A DNA stretch of 64,000 bases from Histoplasma ohiense. Lineage: Eukaryota; Ascomycota; Eurotiomycetes; Onygenales; Ajellomycetaceae. Where the stretch lies: NCBI GenBank assembly GCA_017607445.1, contig JAEVHH010000001.1:7688001-7752000 (forward strand), written 5' to 3'. Position 1 is the stretch's first letter, and the number at the start of each line of letters is the position of its first letter. The notes below the pieces were generated by a model. That model saw nothing but the letters and a program-made list of their open reading frames with translations. It made no database searches and was not told the origin of the DNA. This document shows, one piece after another, positions 20,851 to 32,697 of this stretch. Position numbers and translations under genes: made by a program.

Positions 20851-21738
20851 CTTACTCTGAGGTTTAATTATGCTTTCTATTTTGAATGCTGTCTATACAA
20901 TGTTTGATAAAATAATAATGCTTTAATACTTCACTTCAAGTGTGTTATTTAACTTGAAGTTTTTTTTCAATGTTTTAAGTAATAATGGTTTAAAAATAAA
21001 AAATTCAGCTTTTATATATTTTACTAGCATCCATGCTCATACATATTTAACCTTGGAAACAGTGCTGCGCCCGCTAAATACTTACAATGATTCCACCTCC
21101 ATCATTTATGTTAAAAAGTAAAGTGTTTGTTAAAACTGTATAGTTACTAATTAATTTTTAATATAACTTTATAACTTTCAAAAAGCATTGGTATAATCTT
21201 GAAAAATTAAACTAATATTATAGTACTTAAATCTTCAAAGGTATTCATAAAAAAACATTTCAGTTAAAAATTCACACTCTATATAATTGATATCTAAGTT
21301 AACAAGTTATATATTTCACTCATTGTTACTTGATAAATAAATGATAAAAAGTTTGAAACTAAATTTAATCTAAAACTTAGTTAAATAAATCATAAATATA
21401 TATATGAAATACTATTATATCTAACTTTAAATGTAAATCAAAACATTTTCTTATTTTTAAACTATCTGATTCAAGTGATTATAAAAAGTTTAACATTCAA
21501 CTTAATTTTTTGATCTTTATCAATCTTAGTTTTTATAAACTAAAAAATCAACTGTGAAAATATTATTAAAAGTTATCTTGCGTTAATATCTTTAATGGCT
21601 GCTGATATTTAAGCAATGGTACGCCCGCTAGATGATTACAATAAACCAACCTTCCACTTTTATCATATTGGAAAACTTTTGATCTTATATTTTTCTACTT
21701 TAGTTAAAGTATAACCCATTATTATTCCTTTAATAGTA
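20851..21738. other. Very AT-rich block upstream of the small secreted gene
   Basis: Long A/T stretches with rare CpG, different from the CA/TG/AG-rich texture of the decayed transposons. Two short related segments stand out: GCGCCCGCTAAATACTTACA (21066) and TACGCCCGCTAGATGATTACA-like (21620), 552 bp apart, the few GC-rich words in the block. They may be regulatory or remnants of a repeat. No other gene seen. Confidence 0.4.
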
Positions 21739-22249
21739 ATGAATATTGTTGGAATATCAGGTTTAAATTTTATTATTTTCAGTGTTATTGCTTATGAAAA
21801 CTTGGTGAGTAGTATCTAATTATCATTATATATAATTCTTCTATGATAGAGTAATTTTTAATATTTATAATATCAAAGCAAAATCTAGTTATCACGAATA
21901 AGGCCGTACCTCAAATGATAAATGACATAAATTTAGATATTAAAACGCATAAAAGTCAATATATTGACAATATAGAAAAATTATCACTTTTGAATAAAGA
22001 AGACACTGTCATGACAGCTCAAAGTAAGAAAGGTAATTCCCTCTCATGAATAATCAATGTTCTCATTGAATTTAAAAGTTAATATTTTGTTAAGCTGATA
22101 AAACAGAAATCTCGACACCGTTTTCATTTAATATATTATCCCATCGAATAAATCACTGTTATCCTCATGGATGTCTTGGGAATGCAGACTGTTGGCAAAG
22201 ACCACCTTGTCAGCGTTGTGTTTTTATAAATCGCAGTCATTGCGAATAG
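21739..22249 (+). CDS. Small secreted cysteine-rich protein, effector-like
   Basis: Not a family I recognise. Three exons, 21739-21804, 21879-22032 and 22095-22249, give 124 residues. Introns are 74 nt (GTGAGT...CAAAG) and 62 nt (GTAATT...GTTAAG, with GTTAAT upstream); both acceptors are AAG rather than CAG/TAG. Each intron contains in-frame stops, and splicing keeps one frame throughout. The N-end MNIVGISGLNFIIFSVIAYE looks like a signal peptide. The middle is Lys/Asn/Asp-rich and soluble. The last 31 residues hold all six Cys, starting HCYPHGCLGNADCW and continuing PPCQRC to a final HC; even numbers suggest three disulfides, though C/H spacing could also bind zinc. AATAAA follows the stop by about 20 bp. 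Small size, secretion signal, Cys-rich end and an AT-rich, transposon-bordered site are typical of fungal effector candidates. Confidence 0.6.
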
Positions 22250-22659
22250 ATAAATGTTGTTAAAATGAATAAAGGTAGTGTAATATATCTACATTAATGA
22301 TACATTGAATTCTATATCAATCGCTGGGTTATATAATAGTTTTATCTACATCGTTAAATTGAGATATAAAAATACATTATATCTATGGATTAAAGATAAA
22401 GAACATTAGGGTTATTTATTTATTTATTTATAGATGTATATAATCAGAGACTATTAGACATTACTTTCAGACATATTTTTACAATTACTTAGCAATAGAC
22501 TGGCTGATAGAATCATGAATTATATATTTACTTCATTTTTATTTTATCTCATGCAGTTCTTGACATAATTCCTAGCAGAATTAAAAATGAAAGTGTAAAA
22601 GAATTGAGATTTTTAAAAACAAAGTATAAATGAATCAGATTTCAATAGAATATGAGTAT
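22250..22659. other. AT-rich intergenic with TTTA repeat
   Basis: No gene seen. A (TTTA)n microsatellite lies at about 22412-22430. Sequence grades into the hAT-like copy at 22660. Confidence 0.4.
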
Positions 22660-23283
22660 TAGACTGACTGTTTGACCATATATGAAACTAGAATTAAATT
22701 TTTCCTTAGTCTTATTCTCAAATATTTTAGTTCTGATTTCATATAGTGTTTATCAAATCAGTCACTTTATATGATTTATATTATATTTCTAGTCTCAGAT
22801 CATATTTTATTTATAAATTATCAGTTCTGATTTCATTTGATTTTATTTTACAAAATGAGATCAAACAGAACTGTATTTACTCTATATAGATTGACAATGA
22901 TAGATAGATTAGCAGTGATAAACAGATTAACAGCACAGTAGTAGATGGTAGATAGATTAACAGCACTAGATAGAGATAATATCTTCATCAATTATATTAT
23001 CAGATTGATTGATATCTAGATATGTATTATATAATCATCAGAATGAGATCAAATTTCAGTCAAAATCATGATCAGTCTCAGATCATGTTTTTATTTTTGA
23101 TAGTCAGTCACTTTACATGAAATACCAAGATTTATTAGTCTCATTTCACTCATGTTTTAATAATTCTAGTCATTTTACACTCCCATTCTAATCATGGTTC
23201 AACTGGAAATCACACCATGAAATGGACTGGGACCAAATCAAACCAAACCAAATGTGTAATTCATGGTCCCAGCGGCCACTCTA
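22660..23283. mobile_element. hAT-like non-autonomous element, decayed copy
   Basis: Begins TAGACTGACTG and ends CGGCCACTCTA, matching the inverted ends of the better-preserved copy at 37216-38521. The interior shares the TTATCAAATCAGTCACTTTA and GACTGGGACCAAATC segments and a short GATAGATTAGCAG repeat run near 22895. A near-duplication AATATGAG/AATATGAC lies at the two sides, with 3 extra bases on the left. No coding capacity. Confidence 0.6.
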
Positions 23284-23816
23284 AATATGACTAACTATTA
23301 TAAAAGTAATCGATTTTAATATTATATATAAAATAGCTGACGATTAAAAATAAGAATATATTAGGCCACTGAGGCAAAAGAGATCAATCGCCACCAGTGG
23401 GAAAGGATACGAATCACCCAATCCAATCTTTCAACACCCCACCTCAGACCCACTTTACCATCCGGCCAGCTGGGGGAACCTCTAAGTTTCACTACTACTG
23501 CCATTGATCCTTGGTGGTCTAGGGTCTTTCTGAGTGTCTAACTAATCATCAATCTCCTTCATCTTGGTAAGAGAATGTGCATTAGTAAGGGAATCTATTA
23601 GACTGCTAGAACAAAAGAACTCAATCACCATCTGATGATATAGAGGGTACAAATCACCCAATTTAATCCCTTCAACAGAATATAATCAAAAATTAATTTA
23701 TACTAACCGTAATAACCCATTAACACATATTTGCTCATAATTGCTCTCTAGCCCAGTATCGATCTCATGCTCGACATCTGCATGCATACCTCATCATCCA
23801 CTCTCCTTGCTCTCCA
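23284..23816. repeat. Intergenic with a ~75-bp direct repeat
   Basis: Two related segments, about 23365-23445 and 23605-23685, share AAAAGA(G/A)(A/C)TCAATC(G/A)CCA and AATCACCCAAT(C/T)(C/T)AATC followed by TTCAAC. The second is the C-to-T decayed version of the first. Nothing coding seen between them. Confidence 0.45.
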
Positions 23817-24415
23817 TTGTCAGTCTCTGAAACACTAATTATGCCATTCATCATTTCATCAACTCGCGCAGGAGTAACAGCATCTTTTTTCTTATCAAAA
23901 ACCATGTCATCTCTTACTTCTGAACAGGTTTTGACAGAAGGAAAATGGAACTATCAGCTCATCAATGCTCTGAAGAGAGATGGCATGCATCAATCTGTAG
24001 CTTTCAAAGCCAAAGTCATACCAAAATATGATGTTCTTGATGCTTCTCAGTGGTTCATTAGATTGCATTGAGTGTCTGCAAACTCCAAGCCTAAACCTTC
24101 TAACCAGGGCTTTCATCAAAACCGCTGCGCCAAATGACCCACACGCTAGAGAGCATCTGAAATGTGAACAAGAGAACTAACCTCCTTCCTAGCATCGCAT
24201 CAGACACGTGCTTTCAGAAGATGTACAACACAATCGGCGATCCCAGTGATGGTGGTGGCATATTGTATGCTGCTTTCGAATGGCTGGAGACCACACTGAC
24301 TAGCATGGAATACTGGCCTTGCAAGTGTAAATACACTCTAGTCAAGGCCATTATAAAAACAGTTTTGAGCATTCTGACAAATGAAGAACTTGTCAATACA
24401 TGCAGAAACATCTGA
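23817..24415 (+). pseudogene. Two decayed ORF pieces, unknown protein
   Basis: Two plus-strand open stretches read like protein but match nothing I know. 23817-24071 contains SSLTSEQVLTEGKWNYQLIN. 24164-24415 contains TCFQKMYNTIGDPSDGGGIL, ending in NTCRNI. They are in different frames. The second can be entered by a good acceptor (CTAACCTCCTTCCTAG at about 24178), but the first meets TGA stops before any fitting donor. I infer one former intron-bearing gene, now broken, possibly by CGA-to-TGA changes. Confidence 0.4.
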
Positions 24416-24766
24416 TTTTCAAATGATGGCATTTATTAATGAGATCAGATTACAAATCTGCCAACATATTGCTCTCTGACATTGACACTAAGAGTCTGTT
24501 TGGCGATTTTGTCTGTACAGTGCCAGAGATGTACAGAAAGTGGATATTTGTCTTTTGATAGTATGAACCTTCATTATTGCCACCTGTGAGGGGTGATGAC
24601 AGTGTAAAGAGTAAATAGTAGAAGATAGAATATAATACACAATAATGAGAGAATATAATAATATAGTGATAGTGATAGTAGTAGTATTGATAGTAACTAA
24701 TCACTAAGAAAGAAAAGTAAGAGAAAAGAAGATGTGTGGAATACATACGGATATATAGAAACAGTG
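24416..24766. other. Harbinger-like end fragment and simple repeats
   Basis: 24492-24581 is a decayed copy of the left end of the 16151 element (GAGTCTGTTTGGCGATTTTG against GGGCCTGTTCGGTGATTTTG, then the TGGATATTTG segment). It is followed by ATAGTGATAGTAGTAGTATTG simple sequence. No gene. Confidence 0.6.
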
Positions 24767-24999
24767 TGTGACGGGTTAGCACCCGTTAGTAGTTCCCCTC
24801 CTGCACCCACTCGTCTCTGTCATTGACTCCGCGTAACCCTCGATGTTCTTCCGCCCCACACTCCACTCTAGGGCGGCTCCTGATACTCTTCCACCCCAAT
24901 CTCCTCTATAAGAACCCCCTTCATACAACCTTTCCTTAATCAATTCGTAATCTGTATTTAGGATAGTGCTAGATCGTTAATCGAAGTACGCCCGTTACA
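24767..24999 (+). mobile_element. Solo LTR, short variant (233 bp)
   Basis: Starts TGTGACGGGTTAGCACCCG and ends ACGCCCGTTACA like the B LTR, and is flanked by CAGTG on both sides (24762-24766 and 25000-25004). It lacks the 63-bp units. Nearly undecayed, so either young or below the size RIP detects. Produced by recombination between two LTRs, or a non-autonomous short-LTR relative. Confidence 0.9.
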
Positions 25000-25067
25000 C
25001 AGTGATAGCAAGAACATAATGAGAAAGGTAAGAATAAACGAAGATATATAAGGAAATAATAAACGAG

Positions 25068-25461
25068 TAGGCTGGCCGGTGGGACCATGAATTACACATT
25101 TGGTTTGGTTTGGTTTGGTCCCAGTCCATTTCTTGGCGTGATTTCTAGTGGGACCAGGAACATGCATGGGACCAAGGACCAAATTTTTCCTCAGTCCCAT
25201 TCTCAAATATCTTCGTCCTGGTCCCATATAGTGTTTATCAAATCAGTTGCTTTACATGATTTATATTATAATTCTAGTCTCAGATCATATTTTATTTATA
25301 AATTATCAGTTTTGATTCCATTTTGTCCCATTTTACAAAATGGGATCAAACAGGACCATGATTTACCCTATATAGATTGGCAGCGATAGATAAATTAGCA
25401 GTGATAGATAGCTTAGCAGTGGTAGATAGATTGACAGTAATAGATAAATTGACAGCGATAG
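25068..25461. mobile_element. hAT-like element, rearranged copy
   Basis: Starts TAGGCTGGCC followed by the complement of the right end of the 37216 element, then continues with left-end interior sequence and a short run of GATAGAT(A)AATT(A/G)GCAG repeats. The order means an inversion or internal fold-over deletion. Cut at 25461 by the LTR at 25462. Confidence 0.55.
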
Positions 25462-26033
25462 TGTGACGGGTTAGCACTTGTTAGTAGTTAACTTAAACTC
25501 CCCTTCTACACCCATTCGCCCTTCTCATCGCGATCTCGTGTAACAATTCCTCCGTGTAACTCTTAATGTTCTCATCGCGATCCTGCTCCGCGCTCGTGTA
25601 GTTCCTAACAATTCCTCTGCATAACCCTCAATGTTCTTTCACTCCGCGCTCCACTGTGGTGTGGCTTCTGATATTCCTCTGTTCCAATCTCCCCTCTATA
25701 AGAACCTCTTCATATGATCTTTTCTTCTGATCTCATTTCTCTTTCTTTTCTTAATCAATTCATAATCTGTATTTAGAATAGTGCTAGATTGTTAATTGAA
25801 GTACATTCATTACATTATGAATTGATTCTTCTGTGTTTAAGATCTGAGTGTCTTATTATTAGTTTTTACATCTGAGTGCATTGTTTATAGATCTGAGTGT
25901 CTAGTTGTTACAAGAGATTTCTTATGAGTCTGAATGCTCTTATTATTAGTTATATAGACTGTTGTGTCTAAATGTCTGAGACATAATCAACTGTGTTCTA
26001 CAAAGAGACTCAAGTGTCTATGAACTGTAATGC
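25462..26033 (+). mobile_element. Chromovirus 5' LTR (353 bp) and leader
   Basis: LTR 25462-25814 (TGTGACGGG...CATTACA), followed by a leader that matches B's 2556-2800 in decayed form, including the self-complementary primer site. It is broken at 26034 by a reverse LTR. No coding part survives here. Confidence 0.85.
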
Positions 26034-26841
26034 TGTAATGGGTGTACTTCGATTAATGATTTGGTACTATTCTAATTACAGATTACAAATTGATTAAGAA
26101 AAGAAAGAGAAAAAAAATCAGAAGAAAAGATTATATGAAGAGGATTCTTATAGAAAGAAATTCAGAGTGAAAGAATATCAGAAACTGCTTCACAGTGAAG
26201 TATGAAGCAGAAGAATATTAAAAGCTATATAGAAAAATTGTTAGAAACTATATAAGCACAGAGCATGAAGTGAAAGAATCATTGAGAGCTATATGAAAGA
26301 ATCATTAGAAACTATACAAGTGCAGAGTGTGGAATGAAAAAATCATTGAGAGCTACACAAAAGAATTGTTAGAAACTATACAAATACAGAGTATAGAATG
26401 AAAGAATGTTAAGAGCTACACAGAAGAATTGTTAGAGACTATATAAATATAAAACACAGAATGAAAGAATATCAAGAGTTACACAAAATCACAATGATCA
26501 GAAACAAGTGAATACAGAAAAGAAGTTGATTGTATAAGTTAATTACTAATAGATACTAATCCATCACATTATCCCTCTCTATCAGAGTGAGTGAGAACTT
26601 GTAGATGTTGAGAACAGTGATGTTCTTCAAGATAAACACAGATTCTCAGATCAGATGATTGTATTCTACTTATTTAATGAGATATTTATGATAGTAATGA
26701 TTGATTCTATTGTCAAGAATTGCTTTGATTTCTCATTTGAGTTCATTATCTTCTTCTACAATGACAGATGACTGTCAATTGAAGATTCTCTGTGAGAGAA
26801 ATGAATTCTCAGCCACAGATTGAAGCAGATTTGTATGAAAG
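26034..26841 (-). mobile_element. Chromovirus 3' end, minus strand (LTR plus chromodomain end)
   Basis: LTR 26034-26568 (535 bp) is followed by the decayed reverse complement of the end of pol (26569-26841), where the next copy is inserted. Strongly decayed; its CpG content is close to nil apart from the terminal TACTTCGATT. Confidence 0.85.
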
Positions 26842-28991
26842 TGTAATGGGTGTATTTTGATTAACAATCTAGCACTACTCTAATACAGATTATGAATTGA
26901 TTAAGAAAAGAAAGAGAAAAGAAATCAGAAGAAAAGATTGTACAAAGAGAATTCTTATAGAGAGAAATTCAGAATGAAAGAATATCAGAAGCCACTTCAC
27001 AGTGAAGTATGAAGTGAAAGAATGTTAAAAGCTATATGAAAGAATTGTTAAAAACTATATGAGTATGAAGTATGAGGTGGGAGAATCATTGAGAACTATA
27101 TGAAAGAATTGTTAGAAACTATATAAATATGAAGTATGGGATGAGAGAATCATTGAGAGCTACACAGAAGAATTGTTAGAAACTACATGAGTGTGAAGTA
27201 TGAAATGAGAGAATCATTGAAAACTACACAGAAGAATTGTTAGAGACTATATGAGTGTAAAACACAGAGTAAGAGAATGTTAGAAGCTATATGAAAGAAT
27301 TGTTAGAGACTATACAAGTGCAGAGCATGAAGCAGAAGAACATTGAGAATTATATAAAATCACAATGATCAGAAATGAGTAGATGCAGAAGAGAAGTTGA
27401 TTGTATAAGTTAATTATTAATAAATGCTAATTCATCATATTATTCCTCTCTACTGAGATGAGTGAGGATTTGTAGATGTTGAGAGCAGCAGTGTTCTTCA
27501 AAACAGATGCAGATTTCCAGATCAGATGATTGTATTCTATTCATTTGATGAGATATTTATGATGATGATGGTTGATTCTATTGTCAAGAATTGCTTCAAT
27601 TTCTCACTTGAGTTTGTTGTCTTCTTCTACAATGATGAATGACTGTCAATTGAAGATTCTCTGTGAGAGGAATGGATCCTCAGCTGTGGGTTGGAGCAGA
27701 TTCATATGAAAAATATTGTGAATGTCAGATGAAGTGTTGAGTTGATAATTGTGTGTGTCTAGCACTTTCTTCACTGTATACTTGATGTGATAATAATCTA
27801 GTATATGTGAGGGATGGTTTATTTTTATATTCTTGAGATTCAGTCAGACTTTGTTTTCTATATGATATTGAGTTATAGAATTTCTTCTGATGTTCATTTG
27901 ATTTTTGTAATCTTGCTGAGCACTGATCATTGAAGTTTCTGTTCATTTGTGAACTTTCTTCAGCTTGTTCATGATGTTCTCTGCTGTCTGTATAAGACTG
28001 TGAATGTATGTGATTTCTTGAAGAGTTTCAGAGAAGTTCAGAATCTCTAAGTTGTATCTATATAGAAGAAAAAATGAGCTTATATCTGTTGTAGTGAAAT
28101 CTCAACTGTTAATCACAATCTCAGTGTGTGACAGCAGATTGCTTCAGTTGTCTTGTGTGTAATTGCAGAACTTATAAAGAATGTTCTTTACTATTTATAT
28201 CATTCTCTCAGTAGCTTTATCAGTCTCTGAGTGATATGCTGTTGATAACTTTTATTCAATTCTTAATAATTGACATACACAGACTCAGAGTGCACTGATG
28301 AATTGACTATTTCTATCTGATACAATGAATGAAGACAGACTGTGTATATAATAGAATGAGCTTCTGATGAAGACATCTGCAACTACTTCAGTGTTCATTT
28401 TGTCACAGAGCTGTAGTATTACACTCTTGCTGAGTTGATTGACAATGACTAGAATGTTTGTAGAATCTCTGCTTTCAGATAAGAAAACTGCAAAATCAAT
28501 AGCTATATCATATCAAATTCAGTTGAAGATAGATAGAGACTTCAGCATCTCTTTTCAGCATTCATATTATGCTGTCACTGAGCTGCAGTGATCACAGTTG
28601 TATATGAATCAGTGTATATCTTTTAATATATCTGATTAGTAGAATTTTTGAGTGATGATATTGTATATAATTTCATATTCTGAATGTTTAATTATTGATG
28701 AGTTATGAATTTTTTGTATGATCTGTGTTCATAGAGATTCTGAATTGAGAACTCATCATCTATCTTGAAAGTGTAAGCAGTTATCATTGTCAATCAAATA
28801 TGCTGAGATATCTGTTCTTGAGTATACATCTGTGGGAAATTGAGATGTTTTACTTTATATGACTTCAGTAATTTGTTGTCAGAATTCATCTGCTTCTACT
28901 ACTAGTCTTCATTGTTCTTTGAGTGAGAATTCTTGAGCTCAGAACTGATTGATATGTACACAGAGTTCATCTGATTATGTAGAACTTTCTA
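26842..28991 (-). mobile_element. Element G: chromovirus 3' half, minus strand
   Basis: LTR 26842-27439 (598 bp, the five-unit type). The decayed reverse complement of pol then runs from chromodomain through integrase into the RNase H-integrase linker, stopping at 28991 at a LINE 3' tail. The matching 5' half is not seen on the far side of the LINE, so a deletion or later rearrangement is implied. Confidence 0.85.
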
Positions 28992-29025
28992 TATTATTAT
29001 TATTATTATTATTCTTCAATTATAG

Positions 29026-29337
29026 ATGCATGCAGTCAGTGACTATGACATCTACCTGAAACACTTCAGGATTTTTCAACTCAAGAATAATTTAATATAC
29101 AAAGACAATTTAAAACATGCATTATCAGAATTCCAGCCCAGAATCAAACAACTATTCAAACTATTCAATCAAAGAAATCAAAATCAAAAGAATGTCAGCA
29201 AGTCAACACAACTTAGTTTGAAAACAAAAGAAATAAACATTGTAAAAGACAGCTTTATTATAACAAGGAAAAGAAAAACCACTGACAACAACTATAACAT
29301 CAACAAAAAACAAACCAAACTTTTCAAAACAAATTAA
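29026..29337 (+). other. Open frame antisense to the LINE-A 3' UTR
   Basis: A 103-codon plus-strand frame starting MHAVSDYDIYLKHFRIFQLK lies across the LINE-A 3' UTR. It is present at the same place and length in copy 2 (46449-46760, one D-to-G change noticed), and its first ~50 codons remain readable in copy 3 (63305). It may be chance in an AT-rich UTR, or a coding antisense. No family recognised. Confidence 0.3.
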
Positions 29338-29455
29338 AACTGATCATAAACAACTTAAGAGAGACTTCAAAGCAAGATGAAAAGAAAGACTAAAAGTAAA
29401 ATCAAAATAAATCAAATTGAAAATCTGATCTCAATATTTTTAACAGACAATTCAT

Positions 29456-32400
29456 TCAAACTCTTGTAGCAACATTTGATTCTTTCAAATATTCAATTAA
29501 AAACTTGTTTTCAGTTTCTGTATTGAATAACAGATTCAAATTTAATTGTTCCAATTCAAACTTCTTTCTCAGTTTCAATCTCAATTCTGAATACTTTGCA
29601 CAAAGTAACAGAAGATGCTCTGGATTTTCATATAACTGACAATCTAAACATAGACTACTTAAATCATCTCTAAACTTTGTTAAATATGATTTGAAGTAAC
29701 CATGCCCAAGCTTTAACTGCATTATTGTAGCAAAAAGTTTCTTTTTACACTTTATTGAACAAGTTTTTCACTTTGGCTTTGTTTCAAATCTGGAGTAATG
29801 CACACTTTTTCTTTGCATAAGCCAGATATCTTGCCATTTTTGCAAACATGATTCTCTTATTTTTCTCTTAATAAAAGCTCATGTTACAATTCTTTGAAAG
29901 CAGATTTCTAATTCAGTTGCTTTTTTTGCAGCTCTATCAGCCATTTCATTGTCATATATACCCATGTGAGCAGGCACCCAGTGAAGATGAATAGAACAAT
30001 TGAATGAGATTTTTCTTTGAATATTTTGAAGACTTTTCAAAATCAGCTCTAGCATTGACTGTCCACTGCTGATTTTATTACTTTGAAGTCTTTTAAGCCC
30101 TGCTTGACTATCAGAGAATATTCAAATATGCTCAAATCTTTTCCATTGTTCAATCTTCATTTCAATCAATTTGAAAGCTCTTGAAATTGCAAATAATTCA
30201 GCATTAAAAACTTCTGACTCTTTTTCAATTTGTCAAGAATCAAGAATATAGTTTTTATCATTTTCTGAATATGCTATTCCAGCTCCAAGATTGCCTGTTT
30301 TCTCACATTTTGAGCCATCAGTGTATATAAGAATTGCTTTATTTTTCATTTGTTTCAAAAGCTTTAAATGTTCTTGAGTCTGATCTTCTTTTGAAAGTTG
30401 ACTAACATTTAAATCAACAAGATTATCAAGACTTTTCTTCCAAGGAGAGAGATTTTCAATAGCTATTCTCTCTACATTTAAACTAGAGAAACAGTTCTTA
30501 ACCATTGAGCAAACTCTAAATAGCTGAGATGGTATTCTTCTTCTTTGTAAAGAACTTGAATTTTCAGATAAATCAGTTTCATTTCAATCAAGATAAAGTT
30601 CCCAATCTAATTCTAATTCATTTGATTCATTTGAAAAAGAACTTGAAACTCTCTTTCTAATAGAATGATATGAATATAGCTTCATAATTCTGAGAGTATA
30701 ATTCATACAGATTTTATCAAATCTCACTTGTGATGGAGAAATAGAGGCTTAAATTTCCATAGCTTTAATTGAAGTAGTTTTGAATACTTCTAAGATCTTT
30801 CTTAAAGCTAAGTTTTGAAGTTTTTGAAACCTTTCTATAAAGTGTTTTTGACCTCTCCACCACACCTGAACTGCATAATCTGAAACAGAGGTCACACAGG
30901 CAATATATAATTATCTCATTGCTTGAAATATCAGACCTCTTTCAGTATTTGAAAGTCTCAATATACTGTTTAAAATTCTTTCAGCATTTGCAGTTTTTAT
31001 TTGCACATGAGATTTAAAATTCAATTGAGAATCTAACCAAACACCAAGCCATCTAACTGAGTTTTTAGATTTAATTAAATGATTTAAAAGCTTAACTTCA
31101 GTATCTTTTTCTCTGAAATTTGGATAAAAATGAATTAATTCAGTTTTATCCATATCAAAAACAATGTTTTTTGATTTTGCTTTTTCAATCATTTCAGTTG
31201 CTGCTTGCTCAATCAAATTGCAGTTATTCACAATTGATTCTGAGCTTACAACTAGGCCTAAATCATCCACATAGCTTGGAGTTCTCACCATAATTGCCAT
31301 TTGTCTATCAATAAATAGAAACTTGACAAATATAGCAAACAAAATGGGTGAGACTGGGGAATCCTGAGGAACTCCTATCTCAATATCTGTTATATCCTGT
31401 CTCATTCCATCAAAAAGCAACTGAATAGTTCTTTTTGACATGAAACAGATAATCCACTTAATGAGAGACTTTGGCATTCTCAGTTCTATCAAAGTATTTA
31501 TCATTTGAGAAAGTGAAACACAATCAAATGCATCTTTTATATCAATAAACATTGCAGTTGTAACCATTTTTTCATTCTTTGTAAGTTGAATATTATGAAC
31601 TACAGAGAGAACTGCATCAATTGCTGAGTTTTGCTTTCTACTTCCCATTTGATCATCATATAATAGATCAGTAGTAGCAGATAGAAAAGACAATCTAATT
31701 GCAATTATCTTTTCCAGAATTTTTCCCAGGCAATTCAGCAGAGATATCACTCTATAAGATTTAAGAATAGTTGGTTTTCTATTGGGTTTTGAAAGAACAA
31801 CTCCAACAGCATGCCTCCAGCACTTAGGATGATACCCATATTTCAAAAGATTTGAGAACAATTCAAAGAGCTCATCTTTTAGTACTGAATAAAACTCTTG
31901 AATTATTAAGTGATTTATAGTATCAGCTTCTGCTGCTGTGACTTTTGAAGATGAAAAAATAGCTGTCTTTAATTCATCTTCAGTCAAGTCAGGCCATTTC
32001 TATTTCTTATCATATTCATATTCATTATCTTCTTGCAAAGAACAAATCTCAGTTGAATTATTTGATGATGGAAACAATATTCTCATAAAAGCTTGACATT
32101 TATCTTCAAATGAGCTAGCTATAATTTCCTCATTCTGAAAATTATAAGTTAATGTTGGTAGCTTAGACATTGTTTTTGACTTAGTATATCTAAAAGCTTT
32201 GAAGATCTCTTTCCCCTGAGCATTTTCTAGAAAGTTATTCCAACAATCAGTCTTTGCCTTTTTAATTGTTGAGAAATAATCATTTCTAATATTCTTTAAA
32301 TACTCAAATAAAACAAAATCTTCTTTCCAATCTTTTTTAACTCTAGCTAAATGTCTTCTTTTATTTGAAATCTCATCATTCCACCAAGGCTTAGAGAATT

Positions 32401-32697
32401 CAGAGACTGTTTTCAATGGAATATATTTCTTTATACTTGAAAGAATAATCTCAGTGATTAAATTTGCTCTGTCTTCAAGCATTTTATCTGTAAGATTTGT
32501 ATCTGATTTCCAATAAAGAGTTTCTCTATTCTCTAATTTCAACTTTTCAATCATTCTTTTCACTTCTGTCCACTGAGCTTTTTCAAAGTTGTATTGATTT
32601 GAATATAATGGGTTTTGAACTGTTTGATTACTATCCAATTCCATATCAACTTGAATTATCTCATGACCAGTGGCAGCACCATTTGTTTCATTTGAGT
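29456..32697 (-). pseudogene. LINE-A ORF2: EN end, RT, RNase H, zinc knuckle
   Basis: One frame throughout, broken only by several stops and, as far as I can see, no frameshift. In order: GHEIIQVDMEL (end of endonuclease); the SKPWWNDEIS linker; RT with FIDIKDAFDCV, GVPQDSPVSPILF (normally GVPQG) and SYVDDLGL (normally YADD); then RYTKS-type thumb sequence; RNase H with IYTDGSK, AELFAISRAF, IFSDSQAG, HWVPAHMG and DRAAKKATE; and a C-terminal CLDCQLYENPEHLLLLC knuckle. Changes such as YADD-to-YVDD and PQG-to-PQD fit C-to-T at CpG and GpG. It would nick DNA and copy its RNA at the nick; this copy is dead. Confidence 0.88.

Larger units (their letters stand above)
28992..32697 (-). mobile_element. 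LINE-A copy 1 (Tad-like), 5'-truncated
   Basis: Non-LTR retrotransposon read on the minus strand: truncated endonuclease end, reverse transcriptase, RNase H, zinc knuckle, 3' UTR, then an (AAT)n tail at 28992-29014 instead of poly-A. RNase H after RT and the knuckle at the end fit the Tad1/I-type layout. The upstream endonuclease and ORF1 are missing. Confidence 0.85.

Noticed and set aside
28992..29014. TTA repeat as a plain microsatellite
   Set aside because: It occurs at the same position in three LINE-A copies and sits next to a TSD in copy 2, so it is the LINE 3' tail.
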